From positions 1 to 23,918 of the forward strand of contig JAGAIH010000399.1 of NCBI GenBank assembly GCA_017626655.1: a stretch of 23,918 nt of DNA. The letters run 5' to 3'. Each line of letters starts with the position of its first letter. Positions within the stretch are counted from its first letter, which is position 1. The notes beneath the pieces were generated by a model. That model saw only the letters and a list, made by a program, of their open reading frames with translations. It was not told where the DNA came from and ran no database searches. Position numbers and translations under genes: made by a program. Positions 1 through 7,059 of the stretch are shown here, piece by piece. The stretch comes from Clostridia bacterium. GTDB lineage: Bacteria; Bacillota_A; Clostridia; Oscillospirales; CAG-272.

Positions 1-40
1 CTGCCGAAAGGCAAAATAAAAAATCAGGAGGTAATCCAAA

Positions 41-340
41 ATGAAAAAAGCAGTCTACTCCATCACAAGGTATCGAAAAGATACGACCGAGAAGATAACA
101 GGTCTCGGTTATGTCACGGATACCGATCTCGTCATCGCTTGTGTCAGTCAAGCAGGTAAGCCCTACATCCGCGTGTTCGACGGTTGCGTCAAAAAGTGCA
201 ATCCTATCCCGAACAAGCCCGGTGAATTCAGAGGTACCTACTACGAGATCCGCGAAGTCCAGCTGGACACGGGTAAAGACAGTTACGAGACCCGTGAACT
301 TGAGTTCAACTACTACATCTGGTACAAATTCGTGGATTGA
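41..340 (+). CDS. Hypothetical protein, 99 aa
   Basis: This gene starts at an ATG placed 8 bases after a strong AGGAGG ribosome binding site (27-32) and heads the run of small genes. The product is basic at the N-terminus, rich in Tyr and charged residues, and has no signal peptide or membrane segment, so it is probably a small cytoplasmic protein. I recognise no family. It ends 16 bases before the next gene, which has its own GAAAGGAG site, so the two are probably co-transcribed. The compact, closely packed setting is typical of accessory genes on Clostridia mobile elements. Function unknown. Confidence 0.75.
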   Translation: MKKAVYSITRYRKDTTEKITGLGYVTDTDLVIACVSQAGKPYIRVFDGCVKKCNPIPNKPGEFRGTYYEIREVQLDTGKDSYETRELEFNYYIWYKFVD

Positions 341-356
341 GAAAGGAGATACCGAA

Positions 357-593
357 ATGAAAAACCGATTCTATATGCATGAGTTCAAATATCACGACGG
401 TGAGTGCTACGTCACCTTCAACATCGTCGACCTGAATGAACTGAAGAACGAGATCAGCGTTGCCATCACCCGAGAGGGTAAGATCAGCGTCGTTACCTAC
501 CCCCTGTTGTCCGACGAGAAGGGTTACTACTTCGAGTACGGTTGCGATTTCACCAAGCTGGCCGTGAATGATTTCAAGGAGGTGTCGGAATGA
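357..593 (+). CDS. Hypothetical protein, 78 aa
   Basis: The start at 357 follows a clear GAAAGGAG site (341-348). The same frame is open further upstream to 111, but that part lies inside the preceding gene and has no binding site, so the short form is chosen. The product begins MKNRFYMHEFKYHDGECYVT and is a mixed alpha/beta-looking soluble protein with alternating hydrophobic and charged residues. Its stop overlaps the start of the next small gene by four bases (ATGA arrangement), which indicates translational coupling. No family recognised. Confidence 0.75.
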   Translation: MKNRFYMHEFKYHDGECYVTFNIVDLNELKNEISVAITREGKISVVTYPLLSDEKGYYFEYGCDFTKLAVNDFKEVSE

Positions 594-733
594 AGGATCA
601 GATTATGAACGACATCAACAAGAATGAGTCCACCGAAAAGAAGCCCATCATCGACCTTCTGGCTCTCTGGGAAGAAGTCGAAGATATGATCAGCGAAAGA
701 TGCGCCATTGAAGGAGGTAATAACAATGACTAA
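590..733 (+). CDS. Small hypothetical protein, 47 aa
   Basis: This is a very small gene. ATG at 590 overlaps the stop of the previous gene (ATGA) and follows an AAGGAGG site at 577-583. The product starts MKDQIMNDINKNESTEKKP and ends EGGNNND. It is charged, probably helical in the middle (LLALWEEVEDMISER), and soluble. Its last codons carry the ribosome binding site and start codon of the ArdA gene (ATG at 726), so the two are coupled. Gene order, coupling and Shine-Dalgarno site support it as real despite its size. No function can be assigned. Confidence 0.6.
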   Translation: MKDQIMNDINKNESTEKKPIIDLLALWEEVEDMISERCAIEGGNNND

Positions 734-1288
734 TACTTACAGCAATGAAATCAGAATCGTCATCGGTTCGTGGGGTTCGTACAACGAGTGCAACGAGCGT
801 GCTTTGGGATCCCGTTGGCTTGACTTGGCCGATTACGGAGACTGGGACGAGATCGTGGAAGAATTGGAGCGTCAGGGCTTCGAGCTGGACGGTATCGACG
901 AGGAATTATTCATCCAAGACATTGATAACTTCCCGTCCGACGCAACGAACTGGGATTATATGCATCCGCAACGGCTCTTTGAGATTCTGCATGAGGCTGA
1001 GGTGCTGGACGATTCCGGCAAGTATGATACCCTAATGGCGTTCCTGGAAGTGCGGGGCTTTCGTGAGTTTGAAGAACTTGTGGTCGTTACGGTGCTGACT
1101 GGGACGACGACATTTATATCTACAAGAATTACGATTGGGACGATTACGGTCGTGAGATGTTCAACTGCTGCGGGTACGAGATACCCGACAGTTTGTTGGA
1201 CTTTTTTGATTTTGAGGCCTATGGAGAGTCTTTCAAGTACGACGGTATTGAGGAATACTCCGAGGGCTTGATCGAGATCCGGCGCTGA
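726..1288 (+). CDS. ardA: ArdA-type antirestriction protein, interrupted by a one-base deletion
   Basis: ArdA proteins are acidic DNA mimics that block type I restriction enzymes and protect incoming plasmid or ICE DNA. The start at 726 has an AAGGAGG site at 711-717. An in-frame upstream start at 708 lies before that site and is less likely. Family features are visible: an acidic WLDLADYGDWDEI segment, EELFIQDIDNFPSD, RLFEILHEAE, and a LMAFLEVRGF segment, followed in the shifted frame by YKNYDWDDYGREMF, EIPDSLLDFFDFEAYGESF and EGLIEIRR. The frame changes by one base between about 1079 and 1091. Restoring one G near 1082 (GTGGTC to GTGGGTC) joins both parts into a normal 187-residue ArdA. As written, the gene makes a protein with a wrong C-terminal third. 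It may be a sequencing error or a recent mutation. Confidence 0.8.
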
Positions 1289-1302
1289 AAGGAGGCTGTA
1301 TC

Positions 1303-1551
1303 ATGAAGAACACGAAAGAAGTCCAAGCCATCCTGACGGCCATATGTTGCATTAACCAGACCAGCGAACATAAGGACGAGGATATAGCCAAAATCCTTGA
1401 TTATGCCTTCCGTCGGCTCTTTGGCTCCAACACCAACCTGCTCATGCTTTGCTGCATGGGCAGGTCAAAAGAAGAGATCCTACCCGAGATCATGACGGTC
1501 TTGGAGCAGGACACACAATACAAAAAATATTTGGAGGAATACACGAAATGA
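1303..1551 (+). CDS. Hypothetical protein, 82 aa
   Basis: ATG at 1303 has an excellent AAAGGAGG site (1288-1295) that overlaps the ArdA stop. The product is largely alpha-helical in appearance, with hydrophobic stretches (AILTAICCINQ, LLMLCCMG) containing four cysteines in two adjacent pairs (CC at residues 15-16 and 50-51) separated by charged helices. The cysteine pairs are not spaced as in a zinc finger, and no membrane segment is convincing. Its stop overlaps the ATG of the next gene (ATGA), so the two are translationally coupled. Function unknown. Confidence 0.7.
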   Translation: MKNTKEVQAILTAICCINQTSEHKDEDIAKILDYAFRRLFGSNTNLLMLCCMGRSKEEILPEIMTVLEQDTQYKKYLEEYTK

Positions 1552-1843
1552 AGGTTCAAGAACTCTATACCATGACATTCAACGACGCTTGCGAGAAGCT
1601 GTCCGAGCATACCGATCTCATCACCACCTACGAGAGTTTGAAGGATTTTGCCATCCACAGATTCAGGAGGATCACTTGTATCTGGCTATGCACATCCTGG
1701 AGGCAATCCACAAGGCTCCCGCCGATTACTACGATTACGACTACAGCATGGGGACGTTGGAGGATCCGACGCCCCTGACCCTGACCTTCGATCTTTTGGA
1801 TTACTGTGATGACGGGGAGGATGACGACTATGAAGAGTTTTAA
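1548..1843 (+). CDS. Acidic hypothetical protein, about 98 aa, interrupted by a one-base deletion
   Basis: ATG at 1548 overlaps the previous stop and follows TTGGAGGAA (1531-1539). The first frame encodes MKVQELYTMTFNDACEKL through TTYESLKDFA, after which it runs into a basic, low-quality sequence. The conserved-looking continuation (QIQEDHLYLAMHILEAIHK, then a Tyr/Asp-rich acidic tail ending DDDYEEF) lies in the next frame. Restoring one C near 1649-1653 (TTGCCATCC to TTGCCCATCC) joins the two into a 98-residue acidic protein. The end overlaps the next gene, whose binding site lies in this acidic tail. No family recognised. The broken frame has the same form as in ardA and rep. Confidence 0.6.
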
Positions 1844-2030
1844 GGCAATGGCCCATATCCATTCTCTTGGCGGGGCTATGGAAGAAATCACGATTCTGGA
1901 CAGCCGGCAGGACGATGCGCAAACGGTGTACATCGTGGACTACAAGGGTGTGAAATGCACCGCCATCTACAATCCGTTTTCCAACGCTTACTACGCCGAC
2001 GATAAGTACGGCATCATTAAGGAGGATTAA
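1830..2030 (+). CDS. Hypothetical protein, 66 aa
   Basis: The start at 1830 is chosen because GGGGAGG (1814-1820) lies nine bases upstream; the in-frame ATG at 1806 has no such site. The product starts MKSFKAMAHIHSLGGAMEE and has a pattern of short beta strands (ITILDS, TVYIVDYKGVKCTAIYN) ending in a lysine/aspartate tail. It resembles the small DUF-type proteins common on Clostridia ICEs, but I cannot name a family. It overlaps the preceding gene by 14 bases, and the AAGGAGG for the next gene lies in its last codons. Confidence 0.7.
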   Translation: MKSFKAMAHIHSLGGAMEEITILDSRQDDAQTVYIVDYKGVKCTAIYNPFSNAYYADDKYGIIKED

Positions 2031-2033
2031 CAA

Positions 2034-2291
2034 ATGAGCATCAAGAACGATATCCGAGATCAGATCAAGAGTGCTATCCGTCATTACGATTTTGAAGAAG
2101 CCATCAGCGAGGCCATGGACGAAAACGACCTTGAAGAGCTGATTACCCAGAAGATCACCCAACGCATCCGTGACGTGGACATTGAGCCGCTGGTAACGAG
2201 TCTTGTCGCTGACCTGATCGACGAGCAGCTGGACGATCTGGACATTGAGGGTGAGGTGCTAGGTGCCTTGCAGGAAGAATTTGAGGACTGA
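2034..2291 (+). CDS. Acidic helical hypothetical protein, 85 aa
   Basis: ATG at 2034 follows AAGGAGG (2019-2025). The product is strongly acidic and looks almost entirely alpha-helical, with repeated Asp/Glu/Leu/Ile patterns (EAISEAMDENDLEELI, LVADLIDEQLDDLDIEGEV). The heptad-like spacing suggests a coiled-coil or helical-bundle protein, possibly an oligomer or a protein that binds basic partners. High acidity could also suit DNA mimicry, by analogy with ArdA upstream, but nothing specific shows this. It is followed closely by the next gene, with GAGGAGG in between. Confidence 0.7.
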   Translation: MSIKNDIRDQIKSAIRHYDFEEAISEAMDENDLEELITQKITQRIRDVDIEPLVTSLVADLIDEQLDDLDIEGEVLGALQEEFED

Positions 2292-2302
2292 GGAGGTACG
2301 AC

Positions 2303-2833
2303 ATGAAATCCTACGTTTTCTATGACGATACAGCCGATTATGAAGCCTACGATGATGTGCGGGCTTACCTGTTCGATATGTACGGTGAGGATAACGGCTG
2401 GGCAACCACCGATGACGTGCCGGATAACTGGGTTTACGACGAGATCAACGAGCAGAACAACGCCGAGTGGCGGGAGCTGCTTCACGACCTCGGGCGTGTG
2501 TTCAAGGAGGATTGCTACCTCTTGACCGGAACGTGTGGCAGATGGTGTGGCCCCGCGCAGGGCGGCAAGTTCATTAACAGTACCGACGATCTGCTGACCT
2601 GTATCCGCCACCTCGACAAGGTCAAGCTTTACGAGAAAAACGGTCATTTCTACATCGACGGCTACCACCACGACGGCTCGGATCATTACGAGCTGAAGCG
2701 GCTGACCAAGAAGGGTTATGAGTTTGCAGACCGCAACTATTTCGCCCATGATCGGCAGTTGCATACCACCATCATGCAGAATAACTTTTACTCGGCGTTG
2801 CCTCGGTTGGCAAGTCGGTTATATGGGGTGTAA
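2303..2833 (+). CDS. Hypothetical protein, 176 aa
   Basis: ATG at 2303 follows TGAGGAGGT (2289-2297). The product begins MKSYVFYDDTADYEAYDDV, has an acidic N-terminal half and a centre with a Cys/Gly/Trp-rich segment (LLTGTCGRWCGPAQGGKF, about residues 73-90). A histidine-rich stretch (HFYIDGYHHDGSDHYEL, about 114-130) and a basic C-terminus follow. The Cys and His residues could bind metal, but I see no known motif. Similar unnamed proteins occur beside ArdA/PcfJ-type genes in Clostridia elements, to my knowledge. It belongs to the same operon and is followed by one more small gene after one base. Function unknown. Confidence 0.75.
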   Translation: MKSYVFYDDTADYEAYDDVRAYLFDMYGEDNGWATTDDVPDNWVYDEINEQNNAEWRELLHDLGRVFKEDCYLLTGTCGRWCGPAQGGKFINSTDDLLTCIRHLDKVKLYEKNGHFYIDGYHHDGSDHYELKRLTKKGYEFADRNYFAHDRQLHTTIMQNNFYSALPRLASRLYGV

Positions 2834-2834
2834 C

Positions 2835-3080
2835 ATGAAAGCTGAAACGAACAATCCCTACGGCTACAAGGTCTGCTACAAAGAGGAAGGCGCGAAGGAG
2901 TACACAAGTCACTTCAAGACCTACACCTACAGACAGGCCATTAAAGCCAAGGCTGGGTATATCCGCTATCCTCCCCGATCAAGGGAGGATGGGCATATCC
3001 TGAGAAACCCGAAATGGGTCATAATACCGATCAAGCACTCCGAGGTGCGGGACGGCATCTGGCATGAGGATCCCTTTTGA
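2835..3080 (+). CDS. Basic hypothetical protein, 81 aa
   Basis: ATG at 2835 comes one base after the previous stop. The binding site is weak (GGGGTG at 2825-2830), so translation probably depends on coupling. A longer version of the frame starts at 2718 but lies wholly inside the previous gene. The product is basic and aromatic (MKAETNNPYGYKVCYKEEG, then YRQAIKAKAGYIRY), consistent with a small nucleic-acid-contacting protein, though that is only inference. Its stop codon (3078-3080) lies within the loop of an intrinsic terminator, making it the last gene of the first transcription unit. Confidence 0.65.
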   Translation: MKAETNNPYGYKVCYKEEGAKEYTSHFKTYTYRQAIKAKAGYIRYPPRSREDGHILRNPKWVIIPIKHSEVRDGIWHEDPF

Positions 3081-3096
3081 TGAAGGGGTCTTTTTT
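3069..3096 (+). terminator. Intrinsic terminator after the first small-gene operon
   Basis: GATCCCTT (3069-3076) pairs with AAGGGGTC (3083-3090), including one G-T pair, around a six-base loop, followed by six T (3091-3096). It overlaps the last codons of the upstream gene. No clear promoter fits in the 41 bases before the PcfK-like gene, so it may reduce rather than end transcription into that gene. Confidence 0.75.
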
Positions 3097-3137
3097 CTTT
3101 ATCCAACAAAAAAAACACAAAAAAGGAGGACAAACAC

Positions 3138-3881
3138 ATGACGTTACATCTCACCGCAACGACAACCGAAGAAAAGGTATTGAAGGAATACCTTGAACAG
3201 AATGCCAGCGAGGTGCTGGCAGATAAGATCAACAACGGCGTTCCCGTCGAGAAAGACGGTAAGAAGCTCGTGAGCCGTAAGACGCTTGCGGGCTTTATGA
3301 AGTACGCAACCGATGAAGCACGTAAGCAGGCCGCCAAGGGTGCGACCTGTGCCTGTCTGCACAGCGATATTGTGTTCGGGTGGGCGATCCACTACTTCGA
3401 GGAAGACAGCATCCTCGGTACACTCTATAACGAGGACGGGACGGAGTACACGGCTCCTAAGCCGGCTGCATCCAAGAAAACAGCCACCGCAACAGCAACC
3501 GATACACCTACGGCTCCTGTGCCTAAACCTCAACCCAAGGTTGGGCAAATGTCCATGTTTGACCTGCTTGACGAGCCGGAGGTGGTGTCAGAAGAAACCA
3601 CCGAGACGGATAAATGCGCCGAGGACGAGGTGGCCTCAGACACCTACGAGGAGGCTCCTGAAAGCCCCGTAGAGGACGAGGAACCCGAGGTGGAGCAAGT
3701 GCCTACCGTGGAGGTAATTGAGCTTGAAAAGCCATTGATAGAGCATATAAACGGTCTTGATGTGGACACCGCCACAGGCGAGATCATAGAGCCGGAACAG
3801 GCTCCCGATCCTTATTCCGACACCGAGCTGATGTACAAGATATATCTGTTGCTCGACCAGAAAGTTGAAATTGTGAAGTGA
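3138..3881 (+). CDS. pcfK: PcfK-like / AcrIIA9-family protein, 247 aa
   Basis: The start at 3138 has an AAAGGAGG site at 3122-3129. Residues 1-105 match the PcfK-like fold as I know it: a helical N-terminus (EEKVLKEYLEQNASEVLADK), then FMKYATDEARKQA and the signature DIVFGWAIHYFEEDSI (about 77-92). PcfK is named from conjugative plasmid pCF10. Family members related to AcrIIA9 are reported to inhibit Cas9, so an anti-CRISPR role is possible but not shown. After residue 105 there is a Thr/Pro/Ala linker, a clamp-box-like QMSMF (137-141), a long acidic region and a short C-terminal helix. It lies ten bases before the PcfJ-like gene and is probably co-expressed with it. Confidence 0.8.
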   Translation: MTLHLTATTTEEKVLKEYLEQNASEVLADKINNGVPVEKDGKKLVSRKTLAGFMKYATDEARKQAAKGATCACLHSDIVFGWAIHYFEEDSILGTLYNEDGTEYTAPKPAASKKTATATATDTPTAPVPKPQPKVGQMSMFDLLDEPEVVSEETTETDKCAEDEVASDTYEEAPESPVEDEEPEVEQVPTVEVIELEKPLIEHINGLDVDTATGEIIEPEQAPDPYSDTELMYKIYLLLDQKVEIVK

Positions 3882-3891
3882 GGTAAACGTC

Positions 3892-5205
3892 ATGAAAATG
3901 GAAAAAATCAAGCCGATTCCGAAATACATCGTTGAGAAAATCCGCAAGCGGGATGCCATCCGCTATCCCGATCCCCATGGAAACACCCGGTTTTACTCCT
4001 ATCTCACCAAGAATGACGGCGAGCTGGTCAAGGTCACGGTGGCTGTCCGTCACCGTTACAAGAATTGGCACTACAAACAGGTTGCTGTCCATGGCGTTCA
4101 TTCTGATCGCTGCTATGTGAAAGATATGTGCTTCACATACATCGGCGGGTACAGCGTCGGTTGGTACGCCGAGGGGCTGAGCAGGACGCAGAAATGGTAT
4201 GAGGACGATGAGTGGGGTTGGTACTACGACTCCGGCTTTGACCCTCATGCCCCGCTGGTCAACAAAGAGTATCTGGCGAAGTTTCCAGAATATAAATATT
4301 CGGCATGGGAGCTGTACGAGGAAACGGATATCATCAAATTCCTCCGTAATTACGAGAAGTACCCGCAGGCTGAATACTTGATGAAGATGGGCTTGCAGAA
4401 ATACGTTTTCAGCAAGCAAATACTGACCAAAGCGGCGAAGGATAAGCAGTTTCGGAAGTGGCTCTGGAGCAACCGTCAGGTGCTTGCAGGGCGATATTTC
4501 TACATATCCACCATTCTATCAGCCTACCGTCGCGGTACGTCCTTGCTTGAAACGCAGGCTTATGAGGAGATCAAAAAGACCTTCTGCCGTGAACGAGACT
4601 TCAAGCCGATCCGTGATATGCTGGACGGCGATTATAAGCCGTTCTTTGAGTATGTGGCGAAACAGCAGACCAGCGCCCGTATGTATCTCGACTATCTAAA
4701 AGCCTGCACCTTCCTCGGCTTGGATATGTCCGTGGATAAGAACCGTTACCCCCACGATTTCATGCGCTGGCACGATATACGTATCGATGAGTACAAGACC
4801 GCCAAGGCATTGAAAGATCAGGAGGAGCGAGCCGAGCTGTACGCGAAGTTCGCATCGGTGGCTGAAAAGTATCTCCCCATGCAGCACAATAAGCGAAGCA
4901 GTTTTGTGGCGATCATAGCAAGGAGCCCTGCCGATCTGAAAGTCGAAGGAGAGATACTGCATCATTGTGTCGGCGGGATGGGCTACGAGCAGAAGTTCAT
5001 CCGCGAAGAAACCCTCATATTCTTCATCCGAGCCAAAGACACGCAGGATACGCCGTTGGTCACGGTGGAATACTCACTGTCCCAAAAGAAGGTGTTGCAG
5101 TGTTATGCAGACCACAACGCCAAGCCCGCAGAGGATGTTCTGCATTACGTCAATAAGGTGTGGCTGCCATATGCAAACCGCACTTTAAAACAAATTGCCG
5201 CATAA
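3892..5205 (+). CDS. pcfJ: PcfJ-like protein, 437 aa
   Basis: ATG at 3892 follows GTGAGGT (3878-3884); a second ATG two codons later is a possible alternative. The C-terminal third carries the family signature: LHHCVGGMGY (356-365), TLIFFIR (374-380), PLVTVEYS (388-395) and VLQCYADHNAKP (401-412). The N-terminal part is rich in aromatic and basic residues and helical in the middle. PcfJ proteins are found on conjugative plasmids and ICEs beside PcfK, as here, but their biochemical role is not established. The Cys and His pattern could be metal- or nucleic-acid-binding (inference). Length is close to the usual size of the family. It is followed by AAGGAGG and the next gene. Confidence 0.85.
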   Translation: MKMEKIKPIPKYIVEKIRKRDAIRYPDPHGNTRFYSYLTKNDGELVKVTVAVRHRYKNWHYKQVAVHGVHSDRCYVKDMCFTYIGGYSVGWYAEGLSRTQKWYEDDEWGWYYDSGFDPHAPLVNKEYLAKFPEYKYSAWELYEETDIIKFLRNYEKYPQAEYLMKMGLQKYVFSKQILTKAAKDKQFRKWLWSNRQVLAGRYFYISTILSAYRRGTSLLETQAYEEIKKTFCRERDFKPIRDMLDGDYKPFFEYVAKQQTSARMYLDYLKACTFLGLDMSVDKNRYPHDFMRWHDIRIDEYKTAKALKDQEERAELYAKFASVAEKYLPMQHNKRSSFVAIIARSPADLKVEGEILHHCVGGMGYEQKFIREETLIFFIRAKDTQDTPLVTVEYSLSQKKVLQCYADHNAKPAEDVLHYVNKVWLPYANRTLKQIAA

Positions 5206-5218
5206 GGAGGTTAACATT

Positions 5219-5545
5219 ATGGCAAATTACTTTAGAATTACCGCTTACCATCCCGGAGAGGATTACTGCTTCATCGTAGACTCTCATGGCCGCTTTGAAA
5301 GACTTGGAGCGTTCAGTTCCTATCTTGTGAACAAAGGCGTAAAGATCTTGGAGGTTTCCAATGGGGACACGTTCCTGGATGGCAACATGAAACGGGCGAA
5401 GGAGCATCCCGAGTACCTGTACATTCAGTCAGCGCAGAGAGGTCAGCCTACGAAAACTACCGTAACCTTAGATGGGAAGACGTACCGTGCCATTGAAGTT
5501 TGCGGGAGGAGATACGTTCCAAGCAGAGAGGAGGTGGTCGGATGA
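5219..5545 (+). CDS. Hypothetical protein, 108 aa
   Basis: The start at 5219 (MANYFRITAYHPGEDYCF) is preferred over an in-frame start at 5195 because AAGGAGG (5204-5210) lies just before it. The protein is a compact alpha/beta-looking soluble polypeptide. The N-terminal pattern YFRITAYHPGEDYCFIVDSHG is followed by a lysine-rich middle and a C-terminal VCGRRYVPSREEV segment. I have seen proteins with this kind of opening on Clostridia mobile elements, always of unknown function. Its stop overlaps the ATG of the next gene (ATGA), so the two are coupled. Confidence 0.75.
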   Translation: MANYFRITAYHPGEDYCFIVDSHGRFERLGAFSSYLVNKGVKILEVSNGDTFLDGNMKRAKEHPEYLYIQSAQRGQPTKTTVTLDGKTYRAIEVCGRRYVPSREEVVG

Positions 5546-5790
5546 AGCCCGGATTGGAATTTGAAAACAGCGGCATGAAGCTTGTCTGTCTCGCTTTTTA
5601 CTCCCTTGGTAAACGAAATATTGGCCTCTTTCAACGTAAGAACGACGGGATGTATATCACGGCTCGAAACACCTCCAAGGAGGCTGACGGCTCGTATTCA
5701 TGGGTCTGGGGGCATTACTTCAAGGAGCGGATTGAAGCTGAAAGGGATTATAGAATAAGACTGGATGAGATGTGTCAATACACGTACTAA
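5542..5790 (+). CDS. Hypothetical protein, 82 aa
   Basis: ATG at 5542 overlaps the preceding stop and is preceded by GAGGAGGTGG (5529-5538). The frame is open upstream to 5500, but the binding site favours the short form, starting MKPGLEFENSGMKLVCLAF. The product is a small soluble basic protein with several aromatic residues (SYSWVWGHYFKERIEAERDYR). It is the last gene of the PcfK/PcfJ unit; an intrinsic terminator begins 15 bases after its stop. No family recognised. Confidence 0.7.
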   Translation: MKPGLEFENSGMKLVCLAFYSLGKRNIGLFQRKNDGMYITARNTSKEADGSYSWVWGHYFKERIEAERDYRIRLDEMCQYTY

Positions 5791-5804
5791 CTGAATACCG
5801 TTTC

Positions 5805-5831
5805 GGGGGGCTGTCAAAGCTCCCCTTTTTT
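5805..5831 (+). terminator. Intrinsic terminator after the PcfK/PcfJ operon
   Basis: GGGGGGCT (5805-5812) pairs with AGCTCCCC (5818-5825), with one G-T pair, around loop GTCAA, followed by six T (5826-5831). It ends the + strand unit. The convergent WYL regulator gene stops inside the T run (5830-5832), so the two transcripts meet here. Confidence 0.85.
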
Positions 5832-6819
5832 ATTGATACTGACCCTTTATGCGCTCCAAATACTCGGTATACTGTGCTTTGATATCCTCCGGCCCGAGGA
5901 TAGTCAAGTCTTGCCCGAAGGAGCTGCACCACCCGAAGAACAGGTCGCTGACCTGTACCTCAGCCGAGAAACAGATCTTATCCTCACCACAGGGAAGGAT
6001 CTCGGTGTTCTCTCCGAACAGGTCGAATACCGCATCCATCAAACGGCGGTTCATTTCCAAACTGACGGTGGTGGCGATACCTGAGAACATTCCGAAAAGC
6101 TGTTTCTTATGTGTCGCTATATCGAAGCCCAATTCCTCCGGGGGCATATCTGCCTGCTCGTCAATGATCTCCACCTTGTCCATGCGGTCAATACGGTAAT
6201 GGCTGATCTTATTATACCGCTTGTCGTATATCACCAGATAATAATGACCGTCTGCAAAGACTGTGGCAACAGGACTGACTACGTAGTGATGACCGTTTCT
6301 ACGGTACACACGCTCATGCTTTTCGTTGTAGTCGAAATACAGGAAGATAATCTTCTGTCGGTTGTTGATAGCCGTTACGATCTCGTTCACCGAATAGTAG
6401 ATATTCTCATTCGTGCTTTTCGCAGTGTTGAACTGTACGATGTTCTTTTTCAGAACCAGCCCCTTTTGGCTACCGGCCAGATCAGCAATCTTATCTACCA
6501 GTTCATCGGTCTTTTTGTGAGTGATAAAGCTGGCGGCTTGAACCGCATCCATGAGTATATGGATCTCGGGGCTGGAAAACTGTCGATCCTCCACGTAATA
6601 CTGATTGCTTCGACCCCTATGAACCATGACCTCATAGCCCCACTCGTTCAGAAGTTTAATGACCTCATAAATAGTGGTTCTATGCGCCTGGATCCCACAC
6701 TCGGCAAGCTTGGCTCGAAGCTCCTCTGTTCCCATGGGGTGATCTCCGTCTGTCTCGCGCAGTAGGATCTCCCAGATCTTTAACGGGCGGATGCGATTGT
6801 ACTTTTCAGCGTTATTCAT
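5830..6819 (-). CDS. WYL-domain transcriptional regulator, 329 aa
   Basis: The product has the usual three-part layout of DeoR/YafY-type WYL regulators. An N-terminal winged helix-turn-helix (about 10-75, including GTEELRAKLAECGIQAHRTT and the wing NEWGYEVMVHRGRSNQYYV) comes first. A WYL domain follows (about 145-225, with KIIFLYFDY, YVVSPVATVFADGHYYLVIYD and KISHYRIDRM), then a C-terminal WCX-like domain (about 240-325). WYL domains sense ligands, often nucleic acids, and many control mobile-element or defence genes. ATG at 6819 follows AGGGGAT (minus strand). A weak promoter-like TTTAAG-N16-TATAAA lies at 6843-6870. It faces the small-gene operon and may regulate it or the element as a whole (inference). 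Confidence 0.9.
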   Translation of the reverse strand: MNNAEKYNRIRPLKIWEILLRETDGDHPMGTEELRAKLAECGIQAHRTTIYEVIKLLNEWGYEVMVHRGRSNQYYVEDRQFSSPEIHILMDAVQAASFITHKKTDELVDKIADLAGSQKGLVLKKNIVQFNTAKSTNENIYYSVNEIVTAINNRQKIIFLYFDYNEKHERVYRRNGHHYVVSPVATVFADGHYYLVIYDKRYNKISHYRIDRMDKVEIIDEQADMPPEELGFDIATHKKQLFGMFSGIATTVSLEMNRRLMDAVFDLFGENTEILPCGEDKICFSAEVQVSDLFFGWCSSFGQDLTILGPEDIKAQYTEYLERIKGQYQ

Positions 6820-6955
6820 GATACGCTATCCCCTAAATGGTATTTATATCTCAAAAGGCCCGTTCTTAAACTCTTTGTGGTTCTCTACGAAAAGACAATA
6901 CCGTGTGAGCCGGTGCGAAAATAATGCAGTTACAGATGAGTCGGAATCAAACGTG

Positions 6956-7032
6956 GTTGTTAGGCGTGTGCTTGTCTTGATACAAGTCGGGCTCGCTACG
7001 CTCGCCCGAGACAAGCACACGCCTGCCACAAC
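6956..7032. repeat. Large imperfect palindrome with 16-bp perfect arms
   Basis: AGGCGTGTGCTTGTCT (6962-6977) is matched exactly by its complement at 7009-7024. After one mismatch on the left and three bases on the right, GTTGT (6956-6960) pairs with ACAAC (7028-7032). The loop region contains CGGGC and GCCCG, which allow further pairing near the tip (about 6988-7008). There is no T run on either side, so an ordinary terminator is unlikely. Confidence 0.85.
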
Positions 7033-7059
7033 TTAACCGTCGCAACGCGGAAAAATCAA

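Noticed and set aside
6109..6765. Open frame on the + strand (218 codons)
   Set aside because: It is opposite the WYL regulator gene, whose domains are well conserved.
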